From: Rhodoflexus caldus
Lineage (GTDB): Bacteria; Bacteroidota; Bacteroidia; Cytophagales; Thermoflexibacteraceae
DNA: 64,000 nt
Reading direction: 5' to 3'
Assembly: GCF_021206925.1 (NCBI RefSeq)
Contig: NZ_JAJPRF010000002.1
Span: 186,001-250,000 of the forward strand
Part shown: one piece after another, positions 34,305 to 42,386 of the stretch
How positions within the stretch are numbered: the first letter of the stretch is position 1
Layout of the letters: each line of letters starts with the position of its first letter
The notes under the pieces: generated by a model
What the model saw: the letters and a program-made list of their open reading frames with translations, nothing else
Databases searched by the model: none
Told to the model about the DNA's origin: nothing
Position numbers and translations under genes: made by a program

Positions 34305-35456
34305 CTATTTTTCCGAAAAGAAGATGAGCAAAAAAGGAATAGCAAAAAAAGTCAGCAGCAGGTATAAGAATCCTGCTAAACGATAACGCATAGCAACTTT
34401 ACCCAGCATTTGTGCCAGCACGAGCGGGAGTTCTTTGACTACGGGAATAAAGAAGAAAATACAAACACCGATTGTATTAAAGAGCAAATGTGCAAATGCA
34501 ATGCTTAACGAGGCATCTACGTTGCTTAAAGAAGCAAATAAGGCTGTAAAAGTTGTACCTACATTAGCACCCATAATGAAAGGAAAAACTTGCCGGAGCG
34601 ATGCTTTTTTACCGGCTACCAAAGGTACTGCAAACGAGGTGGTAACAGAGCTTGATTGGAGCAGCGCCGTAGAAAACACCCCCCAAAAAAGGGATTTATA
34701 ACGCGTTCCAAAAACAATTTGCTCCATTTTTTTGCCAACATTGTAAACAAACAGGCTTTTAAGCGTGAGAACCAACCAATAAATTGACAGAAACAGCAAG
34801 AAAACGGCAGCAATGGCCGTAACCAACGGATAGTTGGGCAACAACTGGGTAACATATTTTGCCGAATACTCTATCCAACCGTGTGTTCGGTTGCCAACAG
34901 TTGCATTAGTGCCGGTTACGAAAAGAGAAGATATCAGTATGCAAAGTTTACTCAGAAAGTGGGTGTAATATTCTAACGGCAGAATAATCGCAGCGGTCAG
35001 AATGTTAAAAAAACCGTTAAGCGTAGCAGCCGACAAAGCGCGTTGAAACTCTTTGCGGCGGATAATGTGGTTAAAAGCTACGACCGTTGCCGTAACGGTT
35101 GTTCCGATATTAGCGCCGATGATAATGGGAATGGCATGTTCAAGGCTGATTGTGCCCGAGGCTACTACTGCTACAGTCATGGAGGTTGTAGTAGAACTGC
35201 TCTGGATAATAGCCGTAGTCAGTAAGCCGATAAAAAGCCCGATAAAAGGATTGCTTGTAGCCGTTAATATACTGTCTATTAGTTCTTTACTTAGCATGTT
35301 ACAGGCCATGCTCAACAGGTCGAGCGAAAACAGGAATAACAGGACAGGGCCGGCCAACCAAAAGATTTTCCAAAAAGAGGTTTTGTAAATCTTATGAATC
35401 AGTGCAGGTGAGGAAACATCCTTTGGTTGTTTGCTTGTTTGTGCTGTAACAGGCAT
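34305..35456 (-). CDS. Na/Pi cotransporter family protein (NptA-like)
   Basis: The 383-residue membrane protein has the inverted repeat of the Na/Pi cotransporter family. The first half carries GLLTTAIIQSSSTTTSMTVA and the second half GVFSTALLQSSSVTTSFAVP; both QSSS motifs are the ion/phosphate-binding signatures. The two halves also repeat PIIIGANIGTTVTA and PFIMGANVGTTFTA. About nine hydrophobic segments are visible. It should import phosphate with sodium. The PhoU-like tail found in longer relatives is missing, which is common for this short form. The gene is monocistronic. Confidence 0.9.
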   Translation of the reverse strand: MPVTAQTSKQPKDVSSPALIHKIYKTSFWKIFWLAGPVLLFLFSLDLLSMACNMLSKELIDSILTATSNPFIGLFIGLLTTAIIQSSSTTTSMTVAVVASGTISLEHAIPIIIGANIGTTVTATVVAFNHIIRRKEFQRALSAATLNGFFNILTAAIILPLEYYTHFLSKLCILISSLFVTGTNATVGNRTHGWIEYSAKYVTQLLPNYPLVTAIAAVFLLFLSIYWLVLTLKSLFVYNVGKKMEQIVFGTRYKSLFWGVFSTALLQSSSVTTSFAVPLVAGKKASLRQVFPFIMGANVGTTFTALFASLSNVDASLSIAFAHLLFNTIGVCIFFFIPVVKELPLVLAQMLGKVAMRYRLAGFLYLLLTFFAIPFLLIFFSEK

Positions 35457-35465
35457 TTCAACTAT

Positions 35466-35492
35466 TTGTCTTACTTTTGTCAGTTACTTTTG
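35466..35492 (+). promoter_or_regulatory. Possible promoter for the RsmI-like gene
   Basis: Two copies of TACTTTTG (35472-35479 and 35485-35492) match TAnnTTTG. The second has a TTG 16 bases before it (35466-35468). They lie 104 or more bases before the chosen start, which leaves room for a long leader. Confidence 0.35.
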
Positions 35493-35596
35493 CAAATGCC
35501 TTCTTACGAAAGACTTTGACTTGCAAAAATATATTGACCTAAAGTTTCGCTGTCTGAAATGGCGTTAATTTATTGTTAAACTCTTCTTGATTGGCT

Positions 35597-36298
35597 GTGA
35601 TATACCTCATTCCGCTTCCGCTGACCGATACCTTAACGACTGACAATCTGTTAATTCCGCAGGCGCGTGAAATTATTGCTTCAACCGATTATTATTTAGT
35701 GGAAAATATGCGGACAGCGCGACGCTTCATCTCATCGCTAAAAACCGGACGGATAATAGAGCAACTGCGTTTTTTTGAGCTCGACAAGCGAACCAATTTG
35801 CAGCAAATGGCCGAATACTTCAAGGAAATTCCGCCGGATGCTGCCGTAGGGGTAATGTCCGAAGCGGGTTGCCCGGGCGTTGCCGACCCCGGGCAGGTGG
35901 CTGTGCAATATGCGCACCGAACAGGTAAAAAGGTAGTACCGCTGGTGGGGCCTTCATCTATCCTGCTTGCGCTGATGGCATCGGGTTTCAACGGGCAATC
36001 GTTTGCATTCAACGGCTATTTGCCCATTCAGAAGCAGGATAAAATAAAAGCACTCAAACATTTAGAAAAAGAAGTCGGCCGCGGGCAAACACAAATTTTT
36101 ATAGAAACCCCTTATCGGAACGATGCACTTGTAAATGATATGTTGGCGCATTTGCAACCACACACACAACTGTGCATTGCCGCGCATCTGACTGCACCCG
36201 ATGAGTTTATCAAAACACAAACAATCAGCGATTGGCAAAAAAATAAGCCGATACTTGGCAAAGTACCGGCTGTGTTTCTTTTAGGAAGCGCATCGTAA
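35597..36298 (+). CDS. RsmI-like SAM-dependent methyltransferase (tetrapyrrole methylase fold)
   Basis: The 233-residue protein belongs to the COG0313 group that contains RsmI, the 2'-O-methyltransferase for C1402 of 16S rRNA. Supporting motifs are LVENMRTARRFISSL, the SAM-binding VGVMSEAGCPGVADPGQ and VPLVGPSSILLALMASG. It lacks the C-terminal extension of the E. coli enzyme (286 residues), as is common for the phylum's shorter paralogue, so the exact target is uncertain. No ATG is available; GTG 35597 puts the first strand (IYLIPLPL) at the start, with TTG 35591 as an alternative. It is convergent with the next gene, 8 bases apart. Confidence 0.85.
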   Translation: MIYLIPLPLTDTLTTDNLLIPQAREIIASTDYYLVENMRTARRFISSLKTGRIIEQLRFFELDKRTNLQQMAEYFKEIPPDAAVGVMSEAGCPGVADPGQVAVQYAHRTGKKVVPLVGPSSILLALMASGFNGQSFAFNGYLPIQKQDKIKALKHLEKEVGRGQTQIFIETPYRNDALVNDMLAHLQPHTQLCIAAHLTAPDEFIKTQTISDWQKNKPILGKVPAVFLLGSAS

Positions 36299-36306
36299 TT
36301 ACTGTC

Positions 36307-37002
36307 TCAGGAAATAACCTTGTGTGCATGGAAATCGTGTGGTTTGTCATTGCTGATTGCAGGCGGCAAATGCACGAAATGTTCCGTGCTGTTGGCTATT
36401 TTCAAATGAAACTTTTCACCGTCATGATGTAACACGTACAAACACAGATTGCCATGGTCGTATTTATCCATTTCCGTCATAGGTGTTTCTAACAATAAAC
36501 TAAGGATGATGCGCATGGCCCTTCCGTGCATACAAACAAGCACACGTTCTTCATGGGTAAACTGCATGATATGACGGATGGCAACCTTCTGTCTTTCAGC
36601 GACTTCCAGCGGACTTTCTCCGCCCGGAACCTTAACGGTAAGGTCGCCGCTGCGCCACGAGTTGAGCATGTCAAAATATTGCAAGTCGTCCTCATTGCTC
36701 AATACTTTACCTTCTTTGTGTCCCCAACTGATTTCGTTCAGGCCGGGTAACACCTGCATCGGAACACCTCTTAGAAAAAAAGGTTCAACGCTTTGCCAAG
36801 TTCTTTTGAGTGCAGACACGTAAATTTTATCAAAATTTACATGGCGGTAATGTTCAAAAAAGGCTTGCGCTTGACGTCTGCCGGTATCGTTCAGGTTGGA
36901 ATCGATACCACTGCCTTGCACGAAACCACGCTTGTTAAATTCGGTTTCTCCGTGCCTTATGATGTAAAGTTCTTTCGTTGCCAAGGGTAAAAATGTTTTC
37001 AA
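36307..37002 (-). CDS. Histidine phosphatase family protein
   Basis: The 231-residue enzyme has the phosphoglycerate-mutase-like core: LYIIRHGETEFNKRGFVQG with the catalytic His in RHGE, KIYVSALKRTWQSVEPFF, the acid residue in LNEISWGHKEGKV, and the second His in RVLVCMHGRAMRIILSLL. It should be a cytoplasmic phosphatase; the substrate is unknown, and members range from sugar phosphates to cobalamin intermediates. The convergent RsmI-like gene ends 8 bases away. A minus-strand TAATTTTG at 37087-37094 is a possible promoter. Confidence 0.9.
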   Translation of the reverse strand: MKTFLPLATKELYIIRHGETEFNKRGFVQGSGIDSNLNDTGRRQAQAFFEHYRHVNFDKIYVSALKRTWQSVEPFFLRGVPMQVLPGLNEISWGHKEGKVLSNEDDLQYFDMLNSWRSGDLTVKVPGGESPLEVAERQKVAIRHIMQFTHEERVLVCMHGRAMRIILSLLLETPMTEMDKYDHGNLCLYVLHHDGEKFHLKIANSTEHFVHLPPAISNDKPHDFHAHKVIS

Positions 37003-37086
37003 ATAAACTCAATTAGGGTGTAAGTGTGTTGTTTTTCATATTAACTTGCTTGGGCATCACTTTGTTAGCCTTCGCAAAAAATTGTG

Positions 37087-37094
37087 CAAAATTA
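37087..37094 (-). promoter_or_regulatory. Possible -7 promoter element for the histidine phosphatase gene
   Basis: The minus strand reads TAATTTTG (exact TAnnTTTG), 84 bases upstream of the ATG at 37002. The distance is longer than for most other genes here. Confidence 0.3.
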
Positions 37095-37134
37095 ACTATC
37101 CTTACACATCTAATAACAACTATTGAGCCACTCT

Positions 37135-37557
37135 ATGACGAAATTCATTAAGCAAGTTACTTTGGAGCAAATAAACGCACACCGCCGTGAGGATATGACC
37201 ACTCATTTGGGGATAGAGTTTACAGAGGTGGGCGAAAATTTTCTTGCAGCCCGTATGCCTGTGGATGACCGCACCCGTCAGCCTATGGGATTGCTGCACG
37301 GTGGGGCATCGGTGGTGCTTGCCGAAACGCTTGGCAGCATGGCGGGTTTTCTTATGTTACCCGAAGGCAAGGCTTGTGTAGGTTTGGAAATTAATGCCAA
37401 TCACATACGCAGCGTGCGCGAAGGATATGTGTATGGCAAAGCAACGCCGCTGCACATCGGTAAAAATACGCATGTGTGGGATATTAAAATACACGACGAG
37501 CATCATCGGTTGGTGTGTGTAAGTCGTTTGACGCTCGCCGTGATTCATGCGGAGTAA
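37135..37557 (+). CDS. PaaI/MenI-type hotdog-fold thioesterase
   Basis: The 140-residue protein is a single hotdog domain: HLGIEFTEVGENFLAARMPV, then RQPMGLLHGGASVVLAETLG with the conserved HGG on the central helix and the catalytic Glu in LAETLG, and GYVYGKATPLHIGKNTHVWD. This pattern is closest to the MenI/PaaI acyl-CoA thioesterases, for example 1,4-dihydroxy-2-naphthoyl-CoA hydrolase of menaquinone synthesis. No menaquinone gene is nearby, so the substrate is not certain. ATG 37135 is preferred to an upstream TTG at 37123. Its stop is one base from the stop of the next, convergent gene. Confidence 0.88.
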   Translation: MTKFIKQVTLEQINAHRREDMTTHLGIEFTEVGENFLAARMPVDDRTRQPMGLLHGGASVVLAETLGSMAGFLMLPEGKACVGLEINANHIRSVREGYVYGKATPLHIGKNTHVWDIKIHDEHHRLVCVSRLTLAVIHAE

Positions 37558-37558
37558 A

Positions 37559-38602
37559 CTATCGGCAGTTTGGCTGCATTTCCGCTATCGTTTGGCGTTC
37601 TCCTTTGGCAAGCGATTGTTTCCACTCATCGCAGGCCGATTTTTTATTGCCTGTTGCAAGATAGGCCAGCCCTAAATAATAGTGAATGTCATCGGTAGCG
37701 GGGTTCATCTGAAAGGCTTTTTGCAATACGGCCAGTGCGCTGTCGGGCTTGTTTTCTTTCAGCGCCAAAATTCCGCCGTTGCGAACAGCCCAACTGTTGT
37801 CGCTGTCATAATAGAGTGAAAGTTGCAGGTCTTCTCGGGCGGCTTTCAGGTTGCCGGTCATCATATGTACAAATGAACGGTTATTGAGGAAATATGCCTG
37901 TCGGGGATTTTTGGCAAGTGCCTGATTGAGTTTTTCAAGTGCTTCGGCATATTTCCCCTGTGCTATTAGAACCGAGGCTATGTTGTTGAGTGCAAAGTCG
38001 TTTGCGGGTTGCAGTTGAAGTGCTTGCTGAAAGTCTTTCATGGCCGCGTCATACTGTTTTTGCGCAAACAACAAGGTGCCGCGGTTGATGTATGCATCTG
38101 TATTGCGGACATCTAACCTGATGGCTTCCGTAAAGTCGGCCAATGCTTTTTCTGGTTGTTTTAGGCGGGCGAAAATAACTCCGCGACTGACAAAAACATA
38201 TGCCGAATCTTTGTAAGCAGGTATCACTTTTTCAATATCGGCCAGTGCTTCCTCCATTTTGCCTGTTTCAAAAAACGCATTGGAGCGGTTGTAATAAGCA
38301 TCGGTAAACGTACTGTCAGCCCTTAGCGCACCCTGATAAGAAAGAATGGCGGCCTCGTGCCTGCCCAGCGCTGCCTCTGCCACCCCCCAGTTGTTCCATG
38401 CATCGGCAAAAGAACTGTCTTTATTGACCGCTTCTTTAAACAATCGGATGGCTTCCTCATAGTTTTTTTGTTGGAGTGCTGCTTTGCCCCGCAGAAAAAA
38501 TTTACCGGCCTCTTGATTGACTTTACCTGCCTCATCGGACGAGCAGGCTGCTGCCAGTGCAAATATTGCAACCGTCAGCATTGGTGCAAGTATTCTTTTC
38601 AT
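37559..38602 (-). CDS. Tetratricopeptide-repeat lipoprotein
   Basis: The 347-residue protein begins with a lipoprotein signal (MKRILAPMLTVAIFALAAAC) and is then built almost entirely of about eight to nine TPR units, seen as repeated A-x-x-x-x-x-A/G-x-x-L...Y...A motifs such as NYEEAIRLFKEAVNKDSSFA and QYDAAMKDFQQALQLQPAN. It probably serves as a membrane-attached protein-protein scaffold in the periplasm. ATG 38623 is an alternative start. The longer reading to 38680 is unlikely because it would overlap the divergent gene and the promoter-like element at 38670-38677. Confidence 0.85.
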   Translation of the reverse strand: MKRILAPMLTVAIFALAAACSSDEAGKVNQEAGKFFLRGKAALQQKNYEEAIRLFKEAVNKDSSFADAWNNWGVAEAALGRHEAAILSYQGALRADSTFTDAYYNRSNAFFETGKMEEALADIEKVIPAYKDSAYVFVSRGVIFARLKQPEKALADFTEAIRLDVRNTDAYINRGTLLFAQKQYDAAMKDFQQALQLQPANDFALNNIASVLIAQGKYAEALEKLNQALAKNPRQAYFLNNRSFVHMMTGNLKAAREDLQLSLYYDSDNSWAVRNGGILALKENKPDSALAVLQKAFQMNPATDDIHYYLGLAYLATGNKKSACDEWKQSLAKGERQTIAEMQPNCR

Positions 38603-38666
38603 CACTTTTTTATGATTTCCCATGGGAGAGTTATTAACTTGAACAGCGAAATAACTACCTAACCGT

Positions 38667-39701
38667 ATGCAAATATACACCCCCCAACAGCGTCTTGCGC
38701 TTCATGTTTCACTAATACTGCTGCTTGGTTGTGCCATTTTGTACGGGCTGCTGGATTACATACCCGCCTTGATAGGAAGCATTATTCTGTATGTATTGTT
38801 CAGAAAAATGAACCTTTTTTTCACACAAAAAAGAAAGTGGAATCCAAGCCTCAGTGCCATTCTGATTATCGTACTGTCGCTGTTTATTATCATTATACCG
38901 CTAATTACCACAAGTGTGATGATAGCCAAAAAAGTGATGGTATATGCGGCTAATACCTCTGCATTGGTTAATTACCTGACAGGATTTCTGAAAAATCCGA
39001 TGATAGTTGAGTTTCAGGAAGTAACCGGCTTAGACTTGCAAAACCCTGAACTGCTTCAGAAAATTGCAGGAAGGGTTGGGGAGTTTGCAACAAGTCTTTT
39101 TACGCCGATTCTTTCCGGAACATTGAATTTATTTGTCGGCATCAGTATTATGTATTTCATCCTTTACTATCTGTTTGTCAATGAGCAGACAGTTATTAAT
39201 GGGGTTTACTACTACCTGCCCTTTGACACAACAACCGTGCGCCAAATGTTCACCGAACTGGAAAACAACGTGAAAACCAATGTTTTAGGGCAAAGTTTGA
39301 TAGCATTTATCCAAGGGGCGTTAGTGTCCATAGGTTTCCTGATTTTTAGCATTCCCGATGCTCTTTTTTGGGGAGTCATCAGTTTTTTCATGGCATTTAT
39401 TCCTGTTTTGGGTACGCCTTTGGTTTGGGTGCCTGCCGGCCTGATAGCTATCAGTCAGGGCAATACTTTTGGCGGTGTAGGTTTGATTATTTATGGCGCA
39501 GTACTTGTAATGAATATTGACAATGTGCTTCGCTTTTCCATAGCACGGCAGTTAGGCGATATACACCCGCTGATTACCATTTTGGGAGTAATATTCGGGG
39601 TTAATTTTTTCGGTATTCTCGGCTTGGTCATAGGCCCTCTGCTGATTTCCTACTTTTTGGTGCTTGTAGAAGCCTACAAGCGGGAATATGCAAAAGATTG
39701 A
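38667..39701 (+). CDS. AI-2E family transporter
   Basis: The 344-residue membrane protein has the AI-2E (YdiK/PerM/TqsA) pattern of about eight membrane segments: an N-terminal pair with IPALIGSIILYVLFRKMN, a long extracytoplasmic loop (about 90-145), ILYYLFVNEQTV, GQSLIAFIQGALVSIGFLIF, and the signature PVLGTPLVWVPAGLIAISQG, then LGVIFGVNFFGILGLVIGPL. Members export autoinducer-2 or act as sodium-linked antiporters; the substrate here is not known. It is divergent from the TPR lipoprotein gene and ends in a strong terminator. Confidence 0.9.
   Translation: MQIYTPQQRLALHVSLILLLGCAILYGLLDYIPALIGSIILYVLFRKMNLFFTQKRKWNPSLSAILIIVLSLFIIIIPLITTSVMIAKKVMVYAANTSALVNYLTGFLKNPMIVEFQEVTGLDLQNPELLQKIAGRVGEFATSLFTPILSGTLNLFVGISIMYFILYYLFVNEQTVINGVYYYLPFDTTTVRQMFTELENNVKTNVLGQSLIAFIQGALVSIGFLIFSIPDALFWGVISFFMAFIPVLGTPLVWVPAGLIAISQGNTFGGVGLIIYGAVLVMNIDNVLRFSIARQLGDIHPLITILGVIFGVNFFGILGLVIGPLLISYFLVLVEAYKREYAKD
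38670..38677 (-). promoter_or_regulatory. -7 promoter element for the TPR lipoprotein gene
   Basis: The minus strand reads TATATTTG (exact TAnnTTTG). It lies within the first codons of the divergent AI-2E gene, 46 bases before ATG 38623 and 67 before ATG 38602. Confidence 0.4.
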
Positions 39702-39768
39702 TAAAGAGGCACTTATATTGTCAGTTTTGCCGATTTGCTTTAAATTGTCCATCAATCATCAGGCAAAC

Positions 39769-39806
39769 AAAAAATCCCTGTCCAAATTAGCCGACAGGGA
39801 TTTTTT
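39769..39806. terminator. Bidirectional intrinsic terminator
   Basis: Arms 39769-39782 and 39793-39806 pair over 14 bp (core ATCCCTGTC / GACAGGGAT) around a 10-base loop, bordered by six A and six T. It separates the convergent AI-2E and yfhO-type genes and can serve both. Confidence 0.92.
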
Positions 39807-39823
39807 ATGGGATGCAGGCCAAT

Positions 39824-42310
39824 TTATTTTTTCCTGTAAAACATTAGCCCGATAGACGTTGCGAGCACTGCTACCAGCACGTAAGAGGCAATCATGGTTA
39901 GCAAGCTGCCTTGGCGATAAATAGCAGGGTCAAACTTGCAAACAATTGTGTGCTTTCCTTTGGGAACAGCTAACCCGCGCAGTACATAATTGACGCGAAC
40001 AAACTCACCCGCATCTTGCCCGTCAATCTTTACTTGCCAGCCATCGGGATAATAGATTTCGGAGAATACAACAAAACCATCGGCAGGGCTGTCATACTCA
40101 TAAGTCAGTTGGTTGGGGGCATAAGCCGTGAGTTTGATGCTTGCACCCGCACGCGGATAGCGTCCGGCCTTTGCCTGTGGAAACTTCGCAATATCAACTA
40201 CTGCCACAGAATCAGGGGAGAGCTTGGCAAGGGCTGCCATTTCTTCATCGGCACTGTTTACGGCTTGCAGTTCGCCAATAAACCACGCATTACCCAATGC
40301 CGCAGGGTTGCGCAGCACACCTTCCGCACTGCCCGGATTCAGAATTAAATACCTTGTATTGAGCATGTTAAGTGCAGGCGTGCGACTGAAATCAGGCATA
40401 CGACCTTTCTGCAAACTGTCTATCAGAAACTTAATTTCTGTTTCTAAACGACGGTTAATCAAATCCTGATAGCGACGGAGTTTAGCGGCAAAATATCCAC
40501 CTACGGACTTGTGGTAGTAAGAGGTTGCCGCATCATTGAAAGGATTGTTCAGGTTCAGCACACGATAGCTGAGGTCTTTGTCTTTCAGAATAGCCTCATC
40601 GGCAGGGCTTGGTGCATGTGCAGCCTCTTTTGCCTGTGGTTGGAAAGAATCATTATTCAGATAGCGCTTGCCTACGCTCCAATTATCAAATATAATCAAG
40701 CCGCCAACAACGGCAGTAACAATAGCCAGTCCTACTTTTTGCTTGATATGCAGATAAATTAGTAAAGCTGCTGCCGAAATAAGCAGGAACGAGCGGATGG
40801 CATCGCTGCGGAACATTGCTTGTCGGTCTGCTTTGACTGCATCAATCAGGCTGCCAAATTGCTCATCGGCAGGGCCGCTGAAACTGAACGAGCCGCTCAT
40901 GATGAAAAACAGCGCACAAAGGCCGCCTGTAAGCCCAAAAGCAATCCCCAGTTTTTTGAACCAGTCAGGATGTTCTTTTTCGGAAAGGAAAAGCGTGCGT
41001 TGCAAGCCCATAGCCGCACCAATAACCATCAGCATAACCGCAAGGCTTAGCGCCATGGAAACGGAGCGGAACTTGTTAAAACCGGGGAAATAGTCAAACA
41101 TGAGGTAGTTGAATGACGCAAAGTTGCTTCCCCATGAAAACATAAACATGAGCAATACTCCCCCCAGCATCCAATAGCGTTGTGGCGGGGTTGCTATCAT
41201 GAGAAACCACACAAACAAAAAACAGATGATAGCACCTGCATATACCGGAGCGTTAGTGAACGGCTGGTCGCCCCAATACATGAAAGGCGAGCGCGTAGTA
41301 AACTGTGTAAACTCTTGATTGCCGATTTGGCCTGAGCGCATCACATCTTCCAGAAAGCGATAAGTTGCGCCTTGTGGGTTGAGTTTCTCGTTGTTGCTGC
41401 CCCCGTAAAAATTGGGCAGTATCAGTGTGAAAGTTTCTGCAATGCCCTGACTCCAACTGAAAGCATAATCGCGGTTGAGGCCGTCTTGCGGATTGGCGGC
41501 CTCCTCGCCGGGCAGTGGCGTGAGTTCCGCTTTGCCTCGTTGCGAATATTTGCCGTAATCTGCTGTCGTAAGCAAGCGGCCTGAGTTAGCTGCTACCGCG
41601 AGCCCTGCGGCCAGCAGCAACACGCCCACAGTTTTGGCAAATGCCGGCAGTTTTTGTTCCTGAACAGCGCGTATCAGTTCGGCTACGCCGTAAACGGCAC
41701 ATACAAAGGCAAGGTAGTAGGTAATCTGCAAGTGGTTGGCGCGAATTTCAAGTGCCAATGCAAGAGCGGTTAATGCAAAGCCTTGCAATAGTTTACCCCT
41801 GAAAGTCAGATAAATACCTGAAAGGACGAGCGGGGCATAAGCAATTGCCCATGCTTTGGTCATATGACCGACTTCAATAATAATAAGGTTGTATGTTGAA
41901 AGCCCGAAAGCCGCCGCTGCTATTGCCGCCACATAAGGGCTCACCCCAAAAACAGCAAGTGCAATAAACATGCACAGCATCGTCTGGAATAACATATGCG
42001 CCGTTTGTCCCGAAAAAAACAAACCTTTGAAAATACGGTCAATCACTGCAATGGGCTGGTCGGGAAATACAGGATTCAGCACATATACGGGCATACCGCC
42101 AAACATGCTATTTGTCCACATGCTCGGCTCGGGGTTTGTTGCGTTAAAATCGCGCACTTCCTTAGAGCCACCTTCGTAGCGGATAATATCATCCTGCGCA
42201 AGGGATTTTCCTTCAAAAACTTCGGGCGAAAAGTAAATGGCAGTTATGGCATAAAAAGCAAGAATGCTGATAATATAGGGCAACACCTTGCCAATCGTGA
42301 GTTGTTTCAT
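39824..42310 (-). CDS. YfhO family membrane protein
   Basis: The 828-residue protein has about 13 hydrophobic segments and a C-terminal extracytoplasmic beta-rich region (about 600-790, ending in VVFSEIYYPDGWQVKIDGQD) followed by a final membrane helix. This layout and the N-terminal PYIISILAFYAITAIYFSPE with ATNPEPSMWTNSMFGGMPVY fit the YfhO family, GT-C-fold proteins that in Bacillus take part in cell-wall polymer glycosylation. The donor and acceptor here are unknown. A TACCTTTG element on the minus strand lies 26 bases before the ATG. Confidence 0.88.
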   Translation of the reverse strand: MKQLTIGKVLPYIISILAFYAITAIYFSPEVFEGKSLAQDDIIRYEGGSKEVRDFNATNPEPSMWTNSMFGGMPVYVLNPVFPDQPIAVIDRIFKGLFFSGQTAHMLFQTMLCMFIALAVFGVSPYVAAIAAAAFGLSTYNLIIIEVGHMTKAWAIAYAPLVLSGIYLTFRGKLLQGFALTALALALEIRANHLQITYYLAFVCAVYGVAELIRAVQEQKLPAFAKTVGVLLLAAGLAVAANSGRLLTTADYGKYSQRGKAELTPLPGEEAANPQDGLNRDYAFSWSQGIAETFTLILPNFYGGSNNEKLNPQGATYRFLEDVMRSGQIGNQEFTQFTTRSPFMYWGDQPFTNAPVYAGAIICFLFVWFLMIATPPQRYWMLGGVLLMFMFSWGSNFASFNYLMFDYFPGFNKFRSVSMALSLAVMLMVIGAAMGLQRTLFLSEKEHPDWFKKLGIAFGLTGGLCALFFIMSGSFSFSGPADEQFGSLIDAVKADRQAMFRSDAIRSFLLISAAALLIYLHIKQKVGLAIVTAVVGGLIIFDNWSVGKRYLNNDSFQPQAKEAAHAPSPADEAILKDKDLSYRVLNLNNPFNDAATSYYHKSVGGYFAAKLRRYQDLINRRLETEIKFLIDSLQKGRMPDFSRTPALNMLNTRYLILNPGSAEGVLRNPAALGNAWFIGELQAVNSADEEMAALAKLSPDSVAVVDIAKFPQAKAGRYPRAGASIKLTAYAPNQLTYEYDSPADGFVVFSEIYYPDGWQVKIDGQDAGEFVRVNYVLRGLAVPKGKHTIVCKFDPAIYRQGSLLTMIASYVLVAVLATSIGLMFYRKK

Positions 42311-42336
42311 GTAATACGCAATGGATACTTAGCGGA

Positions 42337-42344
42337 CAAAGGTA
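42337..42344 (-). promoter_or_regulatory. -7 promoter element for the yfhO-type gene
   Basis: The minus strand reads TACCTTTG (exact TAnnTTTG), 26 bases before the ATG at 42310. It is 15 bases from the divergent hisD element, so the two promoters occupy almost the same DNA. Confidence 0.5.
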
Positions 42345-42359
42345 ATTAAAAAGTAAGTG

Positions 42360-42367
42360 TATATTTG
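42360..42367 (+). promoter_or_regulatory. -7 promoter element for hisD
   Basis: TATATTTG matches TAnnTTTG exactly and lies 19 bases before ATG 42387. This argues against the in-frame GTG at 42357, which would lie upstream of the transcription start. Confidence 0.5.
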
Positions 42368-42386
42368 CACAAACATTTCTTTCAAC